This document shows, piece by piece, positions 52,566 to 61,142 of a stretch of 64,000 nt of DNA. The stretch spans positions 868,001 through 932,000 of the forward strand of contig NZ_SJPS01000001.1 of the NCBI RefSeq assembly GCF_007860015.1, given 5' to 3'. Within the stretch, counting starts at the first letter, position 1; each line of letters opens with the position of its first letter. The stretch comes from Bythopirellula polymerisocia (GTDB lineage Bacteria > Planctomycetota > Planctomycetia > Pirellulales > Lacipirellulaceae). A program made the translations under genes and the position numbers. Below the pieces are notes generated by a model that searched no databases, was not told where the DNA came from, and saw nothing but the letters and a program-made list of their open reading frames with translations.

Positions 52566-54515
52566 CTACGACATAGAAAGTTTACCATTGTTGGCAAGCA
52601 ATTCCAGGATTTCATTGACGCACTGTTCTGACGACAACTTATCGGTCCTCAATACCAACGTGGCGTCCTGTGGCAAATCGTAAGTAGAAGTTACTCCCGG
52701 GAAATTGCTGATTTCACCACGATCCGCAGAGACGTACCGACCGGAACTATCACGTTGGCGGCAAATTTCTACGGGTGCATCTAGGTGGATGTGCACTAAG
52801 CGATCCGGGCCAATCAATTGTTTCGCGCGAGTGCGAACATCTTGATGCGGAGCAACGAACGCGGCAATACAGATCAAGCCTGAATCGTTCAGGATTTTGG
52901 CTATTTCGGCAGCACGGCGTAGGTTTTCGGAACGCTCTTCGGCCGAGAACCCGAGGTCTCGGCTGATACCGAAACGCATATTCTGCCCATCGAGTACAAC
53001 ACAAGTCTTGCCTGATGAGAATAGCAGTCGCTCCAATTCTAGTGCGATCGTCGATTTGCCTGAACCACTCAAACCCGTCAGCAATATGGTGATTGGTTGT
53101 TGGTTGTAGCGAACCGCCCGTTGGGTTTCAGGGACATGGCTAATCGCTCGTTGAAGATGGATCCCCTGGGGCTTGTCATCCCAGTGTTCGGCGGGACTGC
53201 TTTCACCCTCGGTATCAAAAAAGAGCCCCGCTGCCACGGTCTCATTTGTGATTCGATCGACAAGAATGAAGGCTCCTGTCTGACGATTGTGCCGATAGTC
53301 GTCGACCATGATCGGATCGTGAAGTGTAAGCTGGCAACGTCCGATCTCGTTGAGTCGCAAGGAGAGACTGGCAGAGCGATGGAGCGTATTGACATCGATC
53401 TGGTAACGAACTTCATGAACTTCCGCAGATGTCTTGCGTGTAGTGTGCTTCATGAAATATGACTTGCCCGTGGCGAGCGGTTGCTCCGACATCCAGACCA
53501 AAAGCGCCTCAATCTCGCGGCGGACTTGAGGCCGATTGCCCGGGCGGACGATCATGTCGCCCCGAGCAACATCGATTTCATCTTCTAAAGTGATCGTCAC
53601 TGAAAGAGGCGCCTCCGCCTCCTTCAGATCCCCATTGTGCGTGACGATGCGTTTTATGCGACTTGTCTTTTGAGAGGGCAGAACTACGACTTCATCGCCA
53701 ACTCGTATTCTTCCCGAAGCGATCGAACCACTGAACCCGCGAAAAGTCGCATCCGGTCGATTGACCCATTGAACGGGAAACCGCAGGTCTCGTGTATTGG
53801 AGTCCGAACCGATGTAAATATTTTCCAAGAGGTGCAGCAACGAACCATCTTCGTACCAGAGGGTGTTCGCACTCGGCTGAACAACATTGTCTCCTTTCAG
53901 AGCCGACAAGGGGACAAAACGAATGTCGGGGACATCAAGGCTAGAGGCAAACTCTTTGAAGTCTTCGCAGATAGACTCGAAGACCGAGCGATCGAAATCG
54001 ACCAGATCCATCTTGTTAACGGCCAGAACGACATGGCGGATGCCCAATAGCGAGACAATGAAGGCATGTCTCTTGGTCTGGGTAAGGATCCCTTTGCTTG
54101 CGTCAACCAGAATGAGGGCAAGATCAGCAGTGGAGGCCCCAGTTGCCATGTTGCGTGTAAACTGTTCGTGCCCTGGTGTGTCGGCGATGATGAACTTACG
54201 CTTGGCGGTCGTGAAATACCGATAAGCGACATCAATGGTAATACCTTGCTGACGCTCGTCTTCGAGTCCATCTAAGAGCAGAGCCGTATCGAACTCGTCA
54301 TCCGTCGTGCCATGCTTGTTTGTATCGCGGCGAAGTGCGTCAAGTTGGTCGTCGTGGAGCGCCCCTGCTTCAAGTAAGAGCCGCCCGATCAACGTACTCT
54401 TGCCATCGTCCACACTACCGCATGTGATAAACCGAAGCATCTCCTTATCGGTTAAAGCAGCCAATAAATCGGGAGTTTCGGATTTAGGTTGGGGCATAGC
54501 ATCAGTTGCAGACAT
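52566..54515 (-). CDS. cysNC: Bifunctional sulfate adenylyltransferase subunit 1/APS kinase
   Basis: 649 residues. The N-terminal GTPase of CysN: GSVDDGKSTLIGRLL, IADTPGHEQFTRNM, NKMDLVDF, and two beta-barrel domains to about residue 440. The C-terminal APS kinase of CysC (about 460-649): LTGLSGSGKSTIALELERLL, LDGQNMRFG and SRDLGFSAEERSENLRRAAE. Together with CysD it makes APS and then PAPS, as in NodQ. The ATG has AGGA upstream; a GTG one codon earlier is less likely. Last gene of the dab/cys cluster. Confidence 0.96.
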   Translation of the reverse strand: MSATDAMPQPKSETPDLLAALTDKEMLRFITCGSVDDGKSTLIGRLLLEAGALHDDQLDALRRDTNKHGTTDDEFDTALLLDGLEDERQQGITIDVAYRYFTTAKRKFIIADTPGHEQFTRNMATGASTADLALILVDASKGILTQTKRHAFIVSLLGIRHVVLAVNKMDLVDFDRSVFESICEDFKEFASSLDVPDIRFVPLSALKGDNVVQPSANTLWYEDGSLLHLLENIYIGSDSNTRDLRFPVQWVNRPDATFRGFSGSIASGRIRVGDEVVVLPSQKTSRIKRIVTHNGDLKEAEAPLSVTITLEDEIDVARGDMIVRPGNRPQVRREIEALLVWMSEQPLATGKSYFMKHTTRKTSAEVHEVRYQIDVNTLHRSASLSLRLNEIGRCQLTLHDPIMVDDYRHNRQTGAFILVDRITNETVAAGLFFDTEGESSPAEHWDDKPQGIHLQRAISHVPETQRAVRYNQQPITILLTGLSGSGKSTIALELERLLFSSGKTCVVLDGQNMRFGISRDLGFSAEERSENLRRAAEIAKILNDSGLICIAAFVAPHQDVRTRAKQLIGPDRLVHIHLDAPVEICRQRDSSGRYVSADRGEISNFPGVTSTYDLPQDATLVLRTDKLSSEQCVNEILELLANNGKLSMS

Positions 54516-54583
54516 CACGATTTCCTGGTCGGGCAGAGTGGCTTAGGCGGTAAATTGTTTGATTTGAAGGGACTGAGATAGGA

Positions 54584-55549
54584 TTAGAAGTAACCATCTC
54601 GCTTCTTGCGCTCCATGGCCGCCGCTTCGTCGCGGTCGATGGCTCGGCCCTGACGTTCAGACCAGCGCGTGGTCAACACTTCATGGACAACGTCCTCGAT
54701 AGAAGTGGCCTCAGATTCGACGGCACCAGTGACTGGATAGCAGCCTAGTGTGCGAAATCGCACCTGTTTCATCTCGGGGGATTCCCCCTCTTGGAGCATC
54801 ATGCGGTCGTCGTCAACGACAATCAAATCACCGTTCCGCTCGACGACAGGCCGTGGCTTTGCCAAGTAAAGGGGAACTATCGGAATCTTTTCCTGCCAGA
54901 TGTATTGCCAAACATCGAGTTCAGTCCAGTTTGACAGGGGAAACACCCGCAAACACTCGTCAGATTTTTTCCAAGTGTTATACAAGTTCCACAACTCAGG
55001 ACGTTGATTTCGTGGATCCCAGCGATGTTGGCGATCTCGAAATGAAAAAACTCTTTCCTTCGCTCGAGAGCGCTCTTCGTCGCGTCTCCCGCCGCCGATT
55101 GCAGCGTCAAACCGGTATTTGGTCAGAGCTTCCTTCAAAGGCTGTGTCCGCATCACGTCGGTGTAAACTTTACTTCCATGATCGAAAGGATTGATTCCCG
55201 CTTCCACACCAGCCTGATTGATATAGGCAATCACGTTTAGGCCAAGTTTCTGCCGAGCGTACTGCTCCCGGAATTCGATCATCTCCCGAAACTCCCATGT
55301 TGAATCGATATGCAACAAGGGAAAAGGAGGTTTACTAGGGTAAAATGCTTTGAGGGCTAGTTGCAGGATTACCGAAGAATCCTTACCGATCGAGTAGAGT
55401 ATCGCGGGATTGTCAAACTCGGCTGCCACTTCGCGGAGGATATGAATACTTTCCGCTTCTAACTTCTCTAGGTTCGAGCCGCTACGGAGACTTGGTAATT
55501 GGTCCTCCTCTTGCTCTATTGCGGTAGGAATTGGGGTAGAGTACGACAT
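54584..55549 (-). CDS. cysD: Sulfate adenylyltransferase subunit 2
   Basis: A 321-residue PP-loop ATP pyrophosphatase. Motifs: [20 protein letters not shown] (PP-loop), [33 protein letters not shown], and [12 protein letters not shown]. It makes APS from ATP and sulfate with CysN. The ATG (MSYSTPIP) has GGGA 6 bases upstream; an upstream in-frame ATG would add 12 residues. 68 bp before cysNC. Confidence 0.96.
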   Translation of the reverse strand: MSYSTPIPTAIEQEEDQLPSLRSGSNLEKLEAESIHILREVAAEFDNPAILYSIGKDSSVILQLALKAFYPSKPPFPLLHIDSTWEFREMIEFREQYARQKLGLNVIAYINQAGVEAGINPFDHGSKVYTDVMRTQPLKEALTKYRFDAAIGGGRRDEERSRAKERVFSFRDRQHRWDPRNQRPELWNLYNTWKKSDECLRVFPLSNWTELDVWQYIWQEKIPIVPLYLAKPRPVVERNGDLIVVDDDRMMLQEGESPEMKQVRFRTLGCYPVTGAVESEATSIEDVVHEVLTTRWSERQGRAIDRDEAAAMERKKRDGYF

Positions 55550-55593
55550 GAAAATCCCATCGAAAATTTGAGTATCCGAGTGCAACTTGTACG

Positions 55594-56148
55594 CTAGTTC
55601 AGGAGTGGCTGAAATTGATCTAGAGCGGGATCATAGGCGAGAAACAATCCACTTTCGGCTCTGTAGAACAGTCCTGAAATCGCCAATTCTTCGCAATTGA
55701 CCCTGGAGGCAATCACCGGGATTTCTGCTAGCTGTTGAAACTGAGATACGAAACGCTTTTGAGATTCCTGGGACTGGGATTGAAAGTGCTTGACTCCTGA
55801 GATAACGGAACTGAAATCTCCATTCCCTCCTGTGCTAGAAGAAACACCTTTTCTGCATGCCCATCTAGACATTGAGTGACCAACAAATACTATTGAACTT
55901 AGGTCCAGCTTATGCAAAGCCCTTTCAATCTCTTGAGCAAGAGATTGCCCATCCTGATTCAGGGAATCCTCAGATATCGGCAACAGGGCTGCCGATTCAT
56001 TGGAGAGAGATTCCCGCAGGCATCGAATCAGGTAGGGATCGTCGAGTGCAATGACCAAGGTTTCAATTGATGCGGAGCTGTTATCCAGTATCTCGAAACG
56101 CGAGTCAACGAAAATGCTCTCAGGCGCATGGGCTCTTGTAGTGATCAT
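55594..56148 (-). CDS. Degenerate beta-carbonic-anhydrase-like protein
   Basis: 184 residues, no signal peptide. The order of elements recalls beta-carbonic anhydrases: [31 protein letters not shown] (like LxxVVVCGHSDCG), [20 protein letters not shown] and [15 protein letters not shown] (the GLxYDxExG end). The zinc ligands are not kept: the Cys before DxR is absent, and the Cys expected three residues after His is replaced (GHSMSRWAC). So it may be a non-catalytic relative. It lies between dabA and cysD on the same strand. Alternatively it is an unrelated Rossmann-like fold. Confidence 0.6.
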   Translation of the reverse strand: MITTRAHAPESIFVDSRFEILDNSSASIETLVIALDDPYLIRCLRESLSNESAALLPISEDSLNQDGQSLAQEIERALHKLDLSSIVFVGHSMSRWACRKGVSSSTGGNGDFSSVISGVKHFQSQSQESQKRFVSQFQQLAEIPVIASRVNCEELAISGLFYRAESGLFLAYDPALDQFQPLLN

Positions 56149-56224
56149 GGCTAGATATCCGTTTGTTAAGTGAATAATATTGTTGCTAAATTTACAAAGT
56201 CTTGTCGAAAACCAAGTCTTGCCA

Positions 56225-58834
56225 TTAGGCGACTAGAAATGCCTCGTTGTTGACAGGCAATGCGACCCACTCTTGCTTTTCGGTGCAGCGAAAATGGGTG
56301 TTGTCTTCGATGGCTACCAGTTGCAGCCAGCCATTGACTACCAAATTCTGCAATAGTTCATGTTTGGCAAGGATGGCTTCGATGGCTGAACGAGGCGCAG
56401 CCAAGATGGCCAGTAAACGGAGCGGGTGGTGCTGGTAGGACTTGCCATCGTGAACGGATTGCCAAGGCAACCCGGTCATCAGGTCACCCCCGTTACCCGA
56501 GAATATGCCGAATTGCCCGACCACATTGTGAATGGCTTTGCTACCGCTACCGAAGTGACGGGGATCGACGGTGGATGCGTAGTATTGCATGTTGATCCAG
56601 TGCGCGACGACTAAGGGCGCCGTCATGATCTGCTCTAGCACCTTGCACTCGGGGTCGTATTGAGAATCGTAACTATGGAGAAAGGAACGGCCCTCGAGTG
56701 ATGCGGCTTGGGTGTACGCTCGGGGTGCTGCGATAAAGGCGGCATTACCAGCCAGGCCCCATTCGGGTCGGATTTCCGACCAATCACGGGCTCGTTGAAG
56801 CAAGTTACTTTCGGTTGAGCCAGCCAAACGGGGGATTCGTTCCCGTCGCGTTTGCAGGGTAGCCAGTTTGGCATTCTCCAAGAGTGTCTCAAGATCAGCC
56901 TGGTGAGTCGAGGGAACGTCCTGCACTTCAAAGAATTGCAGGTCATCCGTGGTGGTATTGTGTAGGGCAGCCATGAAGTGAACGTCGCTGGGAATATCGA
57001 TACCCCGTTCGGTAAGCGACTGTCGAATGTAATTCTGATTGAGCAACATGGCAGCAAATCTCGCATTCGCTTCACCCGAGTGGCCACCACATGCACCGCA
57101 GTCGAGTCCGGCCTGGAGGGGATTGTTTTCTGTTCGACTACCGTGGCCACAGAACACGACGAGTTTGGCAAAGTTTTCCACCAAACCTAAACCTCGCAAA
57201 ATTCCCTCTGCTAAATCGGTCTGTACGGAAGTTGTGATTCCTTGTTGGTTCAGACCTCGGAGAGTGGGTCGAAGCAGGTGTTTATCGCATGCCTCCACCC
57301 CGTCGTTGCGGCCGCTCGGGGTTGGATTCGTACCCATCAAGTGGCGAAAGAGTTTGGCTACGTAGAACAGTCCCGTGGTCTCTACAAAAGCGAAACAGCT
57401 TACTGCCGAGGATTGAAATTCCTTCCAAGCTTTTCGCAAAGACCGGATGGACATTTTCTTTGCCATTGCTTGATTGACGGCATCATCTCCTACGCACAAT
57501 TCCTCGTGCAATTGGAATTTAGGGGAGATCAAGGCTGGGACCTGTCCGGTGCCCTTTTGTTCTCCAAATGGGACGAATTCGATTGGCAACCCAAAGAATC
57601 CTGCAAAGCCGAAGGTCTCCAGGTTCTCGCCAGCAATTTCCAAGTTTCGCCGATAACATTCTGATCGCACATCAATGCAAAATACCAATTGAGCCAGCTT
57701 GCTACTCTGTTCAGGCACTGAGGGAAGTGAGGATTGTTCCAACAAGGAATTCTCCCCCTTGCAAGCAAGTTTGCCCAAAAGATCTCGTCGATACGCGATT
57801 TCAGTACCTCGCAGCAGCAAGAATCTCATCAGTGCGTGCCGTGAGATGCATCGATCGTTGTTCTTCGATAGTACATTGGTTGTTGAGGAGGCATTCCAGT
57901 CTATTTCAACATCGCACTTTTCAAAGATTGCGTACTCATACGTTAAGCGGATTGCGAGGAGCCCCGCAAAATCTTCACAGGTTGTTCCATTGTTGGACGC
58001 TTCTCGTGCCTTAAAGCTTGTCCAGGAACTCCAACCAAGTATCGAGTAACACTGACTCAATAGGTACTTTTCATAAAGCTCCGAAGGGATCTGAAGGCGG
58101 TTAAGCAACCAGGCGATCGCTAATTCAGGGGACTTGGGGAGCTTCCGCACGAGCGATCGGAATCCGCCGATTCCAAGGATTTCAATAGACCGATCATGGC
58201 TGGCAATTGAACGCCAAGCGTCATACAGAGGAAGGTCTTTCCAAGGGCTCGGCCAGAGAGACTGCCCCTGATCGTAGTGGGACGCGCAGTGTTTCGAGAT
58301 CTCCTCATTCGTTAAGCTTGCCCAATTAGAACCAGTCGAGCTGTCTAGGATCGACGTAATCGTTCCAAGGAAAGACGAAGTCACATCCGATTCAAGGTCA
58401 GAAGAGTTCTTTAGAACACCTTGGGGACTTTTTCCATGCAAGAGCGCTAACACTTCCTGCATAGTGAGTGACTCAGAGCCAGCAATTCCGTCGGCCACCA
58501 GTTCGTCGATAGCGGCTTCGAGATCCTCGTGGGTTAGGTGTCCGTCCTCAAATTGTTGCCGGTAGTACGTGACGTCCATCAACAACTCAGCTTCAGAAAA
58601 GCTCTTCAATGCTTGTCTGGCAGTTAAGAACTTTTGGTCCGCATAGCCCTGATAAGGATTGACAGCCACATAATCTTTGAGCGGCCAGACTGGGGCAATC
58701 TTCCCCTGAACACTGTCAAGAATATGCTTCAAGGAGCAAGGTAACTCGATTGCTGGGCTAGTAGAACTTGCCCCTACTTTACTCTTGGTTTGGAGGACTT
58801 GCGATGTCGGAAGGGGTGTTGATAGAGCAGTCAT
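56225..58834 (-). CDS. dabA: Inorganic carbon transporter subunit DabA (DUF2309)
   Basis: 869 residues, full length for the family. The beta-carbonic-anhydrase-like zinc site is intact: Cys386 and Asp388 (LVFCIDVRSE), His564 (VVFCGHGSRTENN) and Cys579 (LDCGACGG). The spacing Cys+2 Asp and His+15 Cys equals that in Halothiobacillus DabA. With DabB it forms an energy-coupled DIC accumulation complex that hydrates CO2 in one direction, on the cytoplasmic side of the membrane. 69 bp after dabB. Confidence 0.95.
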   Translation of the reverse strand: MTALSTPLPTSQVLQTKSKVGASSTSPAIELPCSLKHILDSVQGKIAPVWPLKDYVAVNPYQGYADQKFLTARQALKSFSEAELLMDVTYYRQQFEDGHLTHEDLEAAIDELVADGIAGSESLTMQEVLALLHGKSPQGVLKNSSDLESDVTSSFLGTITSILDSSTGSNWASLTNEEISKHCASHYDQGQSLWPSPWKDLPLYDAWRSIASHDRSIEILGIGGFRSLVRKLPKSPELAIAWLLNRLQIPSELYEKYLLSQCYSILGWSSWTSFKAREASNNGTTCEDFAGLLAIRLTYEYAIFEKCDVEIDWNASSTTNVLSKNNDRCISRHALMRFLLLRGTEIAYRRDLLGKLACKGENSLLEQSSLPSVPEQSSKLAQLVFCIDVRSECYRRNLEIAGENLETFGFAGFFGLPIEFVPFGEQKGTGQVPALISPKFQLHEELCVGDDAVNQAMAKKMSIRSLRKAWKEFQSSAVSCFAFVETTGLFYVAKLFRHLMGTNPTPSGRNDGVEACDKHLLRPTLRGLNQQGITTSVQTDLAEGILRGLGLVENFAKLVVFCGHGSRTENNPLQAGLDCGACGGHSGEANARFAAMLLNQNYIRQSLTERGIDIPSDVHFMAALHNTTTDDLQFFEVQDVPSTHQADLETLLENAKLATLQTRRERIPRLAGSTESNLLQRARDWSEIRPEWGLAGNAAFIAAPRAYTQAASLEGRSFLHSYDSQYDPECKVLEQIMTAPLVVAHWINMQYYASTVDPRHFGSGSKAIHNVVGQFGIFSGNGGDLMTGLPWQSVHDGKSYQHHPLRLLAILAAPRSAIEAILAKHELLQNLVVNGWLQLVAIEDNTHFRCTEKQEWVALPVNNEAFLVA

Positions 58835-58903
58835 AGTTATGTCATCTCATCAATGTTAATCGAAATTGTTTGGAAGCTTTTCAAAAGTCGATCAGGAATT
58901 TCA

Positions 58904-60493
58904 CTATAAATTATTGGTTCTTGTTGTCGCGAGGCGGCGCGTGAGGGTGTCTAGATAAAAGCCATTGGAAGCATGCACGTAAAGCGGGGCAAACCATACT
59001 TGTCCACGACCACTAACAAGTAGCCAGTGCACTCCGAAGAGCAAGCAGAACCCGGCGGCAATAGTTGGTCCAACGAACGACCAAGGCCCAGGCGTAAGCA
59101 CCTCTGGCAAGCTGCTTGCGATCATTTTGTCTACCGCGAGGTAACTTAAGACATAGAACATGCTCAAGCCAGCGATTCCGAGGATTGCAATGCCAGTGGT
59201 GCGTAGGGATCTTGCAGATAGGACTCGCCAGCCCCAAGTGGTCAGGGCAAGGCAGAGAATAAGAGCCAACACAGGCCCCCCAGGCTTCTCAGTGATATTC
59301 AACCCTATTGCCATCGTAATTGCTGCCAAGCTGCCTACAGTCGTTAGCGTAGCAATGACCAGCAAGACAACTCCCCAAATCAGACCAGGCACTTTTTGAT
59401 TCACGCCACGCGTAGCCTGAGATTGCTGTAAAACGCTCCCGCTACTCAAGAACGCATGGGCCTTGTAGAGCGAATGGGCGAGAATGTGAAGCATTGCTGC
59501 GGAGAACGCACCCAAACCACACTGCAACATCATGAATCCCATCTGGGCGATCGTGGAAAACGCAAGTGCTCGTTTCACACTCGGTTGAGTCAACATAACG
59601 ATACTTCCCAGGCATGCTGTAGTGGCTCCGATCACAGCCAAAGTGCTCATCGCACTCGATGAGTGCGAAATCAAAGGGCTCATCCGAATCACCAGGTATC
59701 CACCTGCATTGACGATACCAGCATGCATCAACGCTGAGACCGGGGTGGGGGTTTCCATAGTTTGTGGCAGCCAGGTATGAAAAGGGAATTGTGCAGACTT
59801 GGTCACAGCTCCCAGACAAAGCAGCCAGGCGATAGCCACCAGTGCAGTAGATGATTCTTCAGAAACTGCGCTCGGAGCCCTCAAAACTGAAAATATTTCT
59901 GACAATTCAAAAGTACCGAAAGTCGCAAAGACCAGGTACAAGGCAGAAATTAAGAACACATCTCCAAGGCGGCTTATCGCAAATTTGGTCCAAGCGGCTC
60001 GTTGCGCTGCGGCTCTTTCCGGATAATGCAACAACAAATGATGAAGGCCGGTACTTGTCAAAACCCAAGCAACGACAAACAGCAAGAGATTTCCTGAGAC
60101 AACCATCATGGAAACAGCCCCAAGTGTGAGCGCGAACCAGCGAAAGTAGCTTCCTTGGTTCACTTCTCCATCGAGATAGCGTACCGAATATTGGCAGACC
60201 ACTAATCCAATAAAGCTAACCATTAAGTACATCAGTGCACTGATCCCGTCGAAGTGCAAGCTGAGCATAAAATGCTTGCCTCCACCTCCATCAATGAGAG
60301 TCCAGCTCCAAGAACCTTGGATTGCCCACCATGCAGTCGAGGCAACCGCCGAAAGGAATAGTAGTCCAGCGAGCAGGAGTACGATTTGACGAAAACGAGC
60401 GACCTGTTGGTTCGCGAATTGCGAAGGGACCAGACCGCTCAATAAGAGCAGCGATAGGGGGGCGAAAATCAGTAGGGCGTAGGTAGGTATCAC
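58904..60493 (-). CDS. dabB: DabB, NuoL/MrpA-like membrane subunit
   Basis: 529 residues with about 14 membrane segments of the proton-pumping subunit L family. Conserved blocks: VSFIGLVVCQYSVRYLDGE, SAQFPFHTWLPQTMETPTPV, SALMHAGIVNAGGYLVIRMS and AHSLYKAHAFLSSGSVL. It provides the cation gradient coupling for DabA. I use the GTG at 60493 because AGGAG stands 8 bases upstream, and the predicted transcription start lies near 60522, which makes the longer 540-residue reading (start at 60526) improbable. Confidence 0.93.
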   Translation of the reverse strand: MIPTYALLIFAPLSLLLLSGLVPSQFANQQVARFRQIVLLLAGLLFLSAVASTAWWAIQGSWSWTLIDGGGGKHFMLSLHFDGISALMYLMVSFIGLVVCQYSVRYLDGEVNQGSYFRWFALTLGAVSMMVVSGNLLLFVVAWVLTSTGLHHLLLHYPERAAAQRAAWTKFAISRLGDVFLISALYLVFATFGTFELSEIFSVLRAPSAVSEESSTALVAIAWLLCLGAVTKSAQFPFHTWLPQTMETPTPVSALMHAGIVNAGGYLVIRMSPLISHSSSAMSTLAVIGATTACLGSIVMLTQPSVKRALAFSTIAQMGFMMLQCGLGAFSAAMLHILAHSLYKAHAFLSSGSVLQQSQATRGVNQKVPGLIWGVVLLVIATLTTVGSLAAITMAIGLNITEKPGGPVLALILCLALTTWGWRVLSARSLRTTGIAILGIAGLSMFYVLSYLAVDKMIASSLPEVLTPGPWSFVGPTIAAGFCLLFGVHWLLVSGRGQVWFAPLYVHASNGFYLDTLTRRLATTRTNNL

Positions 60494-60528
60494 AGCGAAA
60501 TCTCCTGAAAACGACATGTATAACACGA

Positions 60529-60557
60529 ATATTAATACCTGACATTTGTATCGTCAA
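60529..60557 (-). promoter_or_regulatory. dab/cys operon promoter
   Basis: On the minus strand: TTGACG, exactly 17 bases, TAATAT, a strong sigma70-like pair. It places the transcript start near 60522, about 30 bases before the dabB GTG and its AGGAG site. Confidence 0.75.
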
Positions 60558-60587
60558 TTGCAAGTCGTTAATTTAATGAGGTTTTTT

Positions 60588-60600
60588 TGGCAAATTGCCA
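60588..60600. promoter_or_regulatory. Perfect palindrome, possible operator
   Basis: TGGCAAATTGCCA: 6-bp arms around one base, about 30 bp upstream of the dab -35 box and within the region shared with the divergent winged-helix gene. A candidate site for that regulator. Confidence 0.5.
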
Positions 60601-60732
60601 CAAAGACTGAAAAACTCGGTAAATCTAGGTCATTTATTTCGCGAATTATTTTTCCTGCTCGTTGTGGTATGCTATTGGTTTGTGAGTTGACGTTGCCTCC
60701 CCGGCCGTCAAATCCCTTGTGAGGCATCAAAC

Positions 60733-61098
60733 ATGGCTAAGACCAAAGCGAAAAAGCCCGATAGACATCTGACCAGCAAGACACCCTCGAATACTCCGCA
60801 AGCGCATCACGAGGGAGAAACGTCGCATGGCTGGACTTTTCTGACAAATCATTCACACGTGCTGATTTTGCTGGATACCAATTCCGAATTGGTTCTTCGA
60901 GAAGTAGCCGCGCGAGTTGGGATCACTGAGAGGGCCGTTCAGCGTATTGTGCATGATTTGGAGGAGGGAGGATTCATAGAGATCGAACGAGTGGGCCGCA
61001 AGAATCGCTACGTTGTCCATAAAGATCAACCACTGCGCCACTCGATTGAGGCACACCGCAAGATTGGTGATTTGCTCAAATTAGTATCCGGCAAGTAA
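60733..61098 (+). CDS. Winged-helix (MarR/ArsR-like) regulator divergent to dab operon
   Basis: A 121-residue protein with a basic, disordered N-terminus ([12 protein letters not shown]) and a winged helix: [54 protein letters not shown]. No effector domain or metal-binding Cys. GTGAGG precedes the ATG. It is divergent from dabB across about 240 bp with a palindrome, so control of the dab/cys cluster is the obvious guess. A TGgTATGCT extended -10 at 60665-60673 may drive it. Confidence 0.8.
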   Translation: MAKTKAKKPDRHLTSKTPSNTPQAHHEGETSHGWTFLTNHSHVLILLDTNSELVLREVAARVGITERAVQRIVHDLEEGGFIEIERVGRKNRYVVHKDQPLRHSIEAHRKIGDLLKLVSGK

Positions 61099-61142
61099 AT
61101 CTGTGTGCCAGGAGACTTAGGCAAGATTGCTCCAATTTGATC

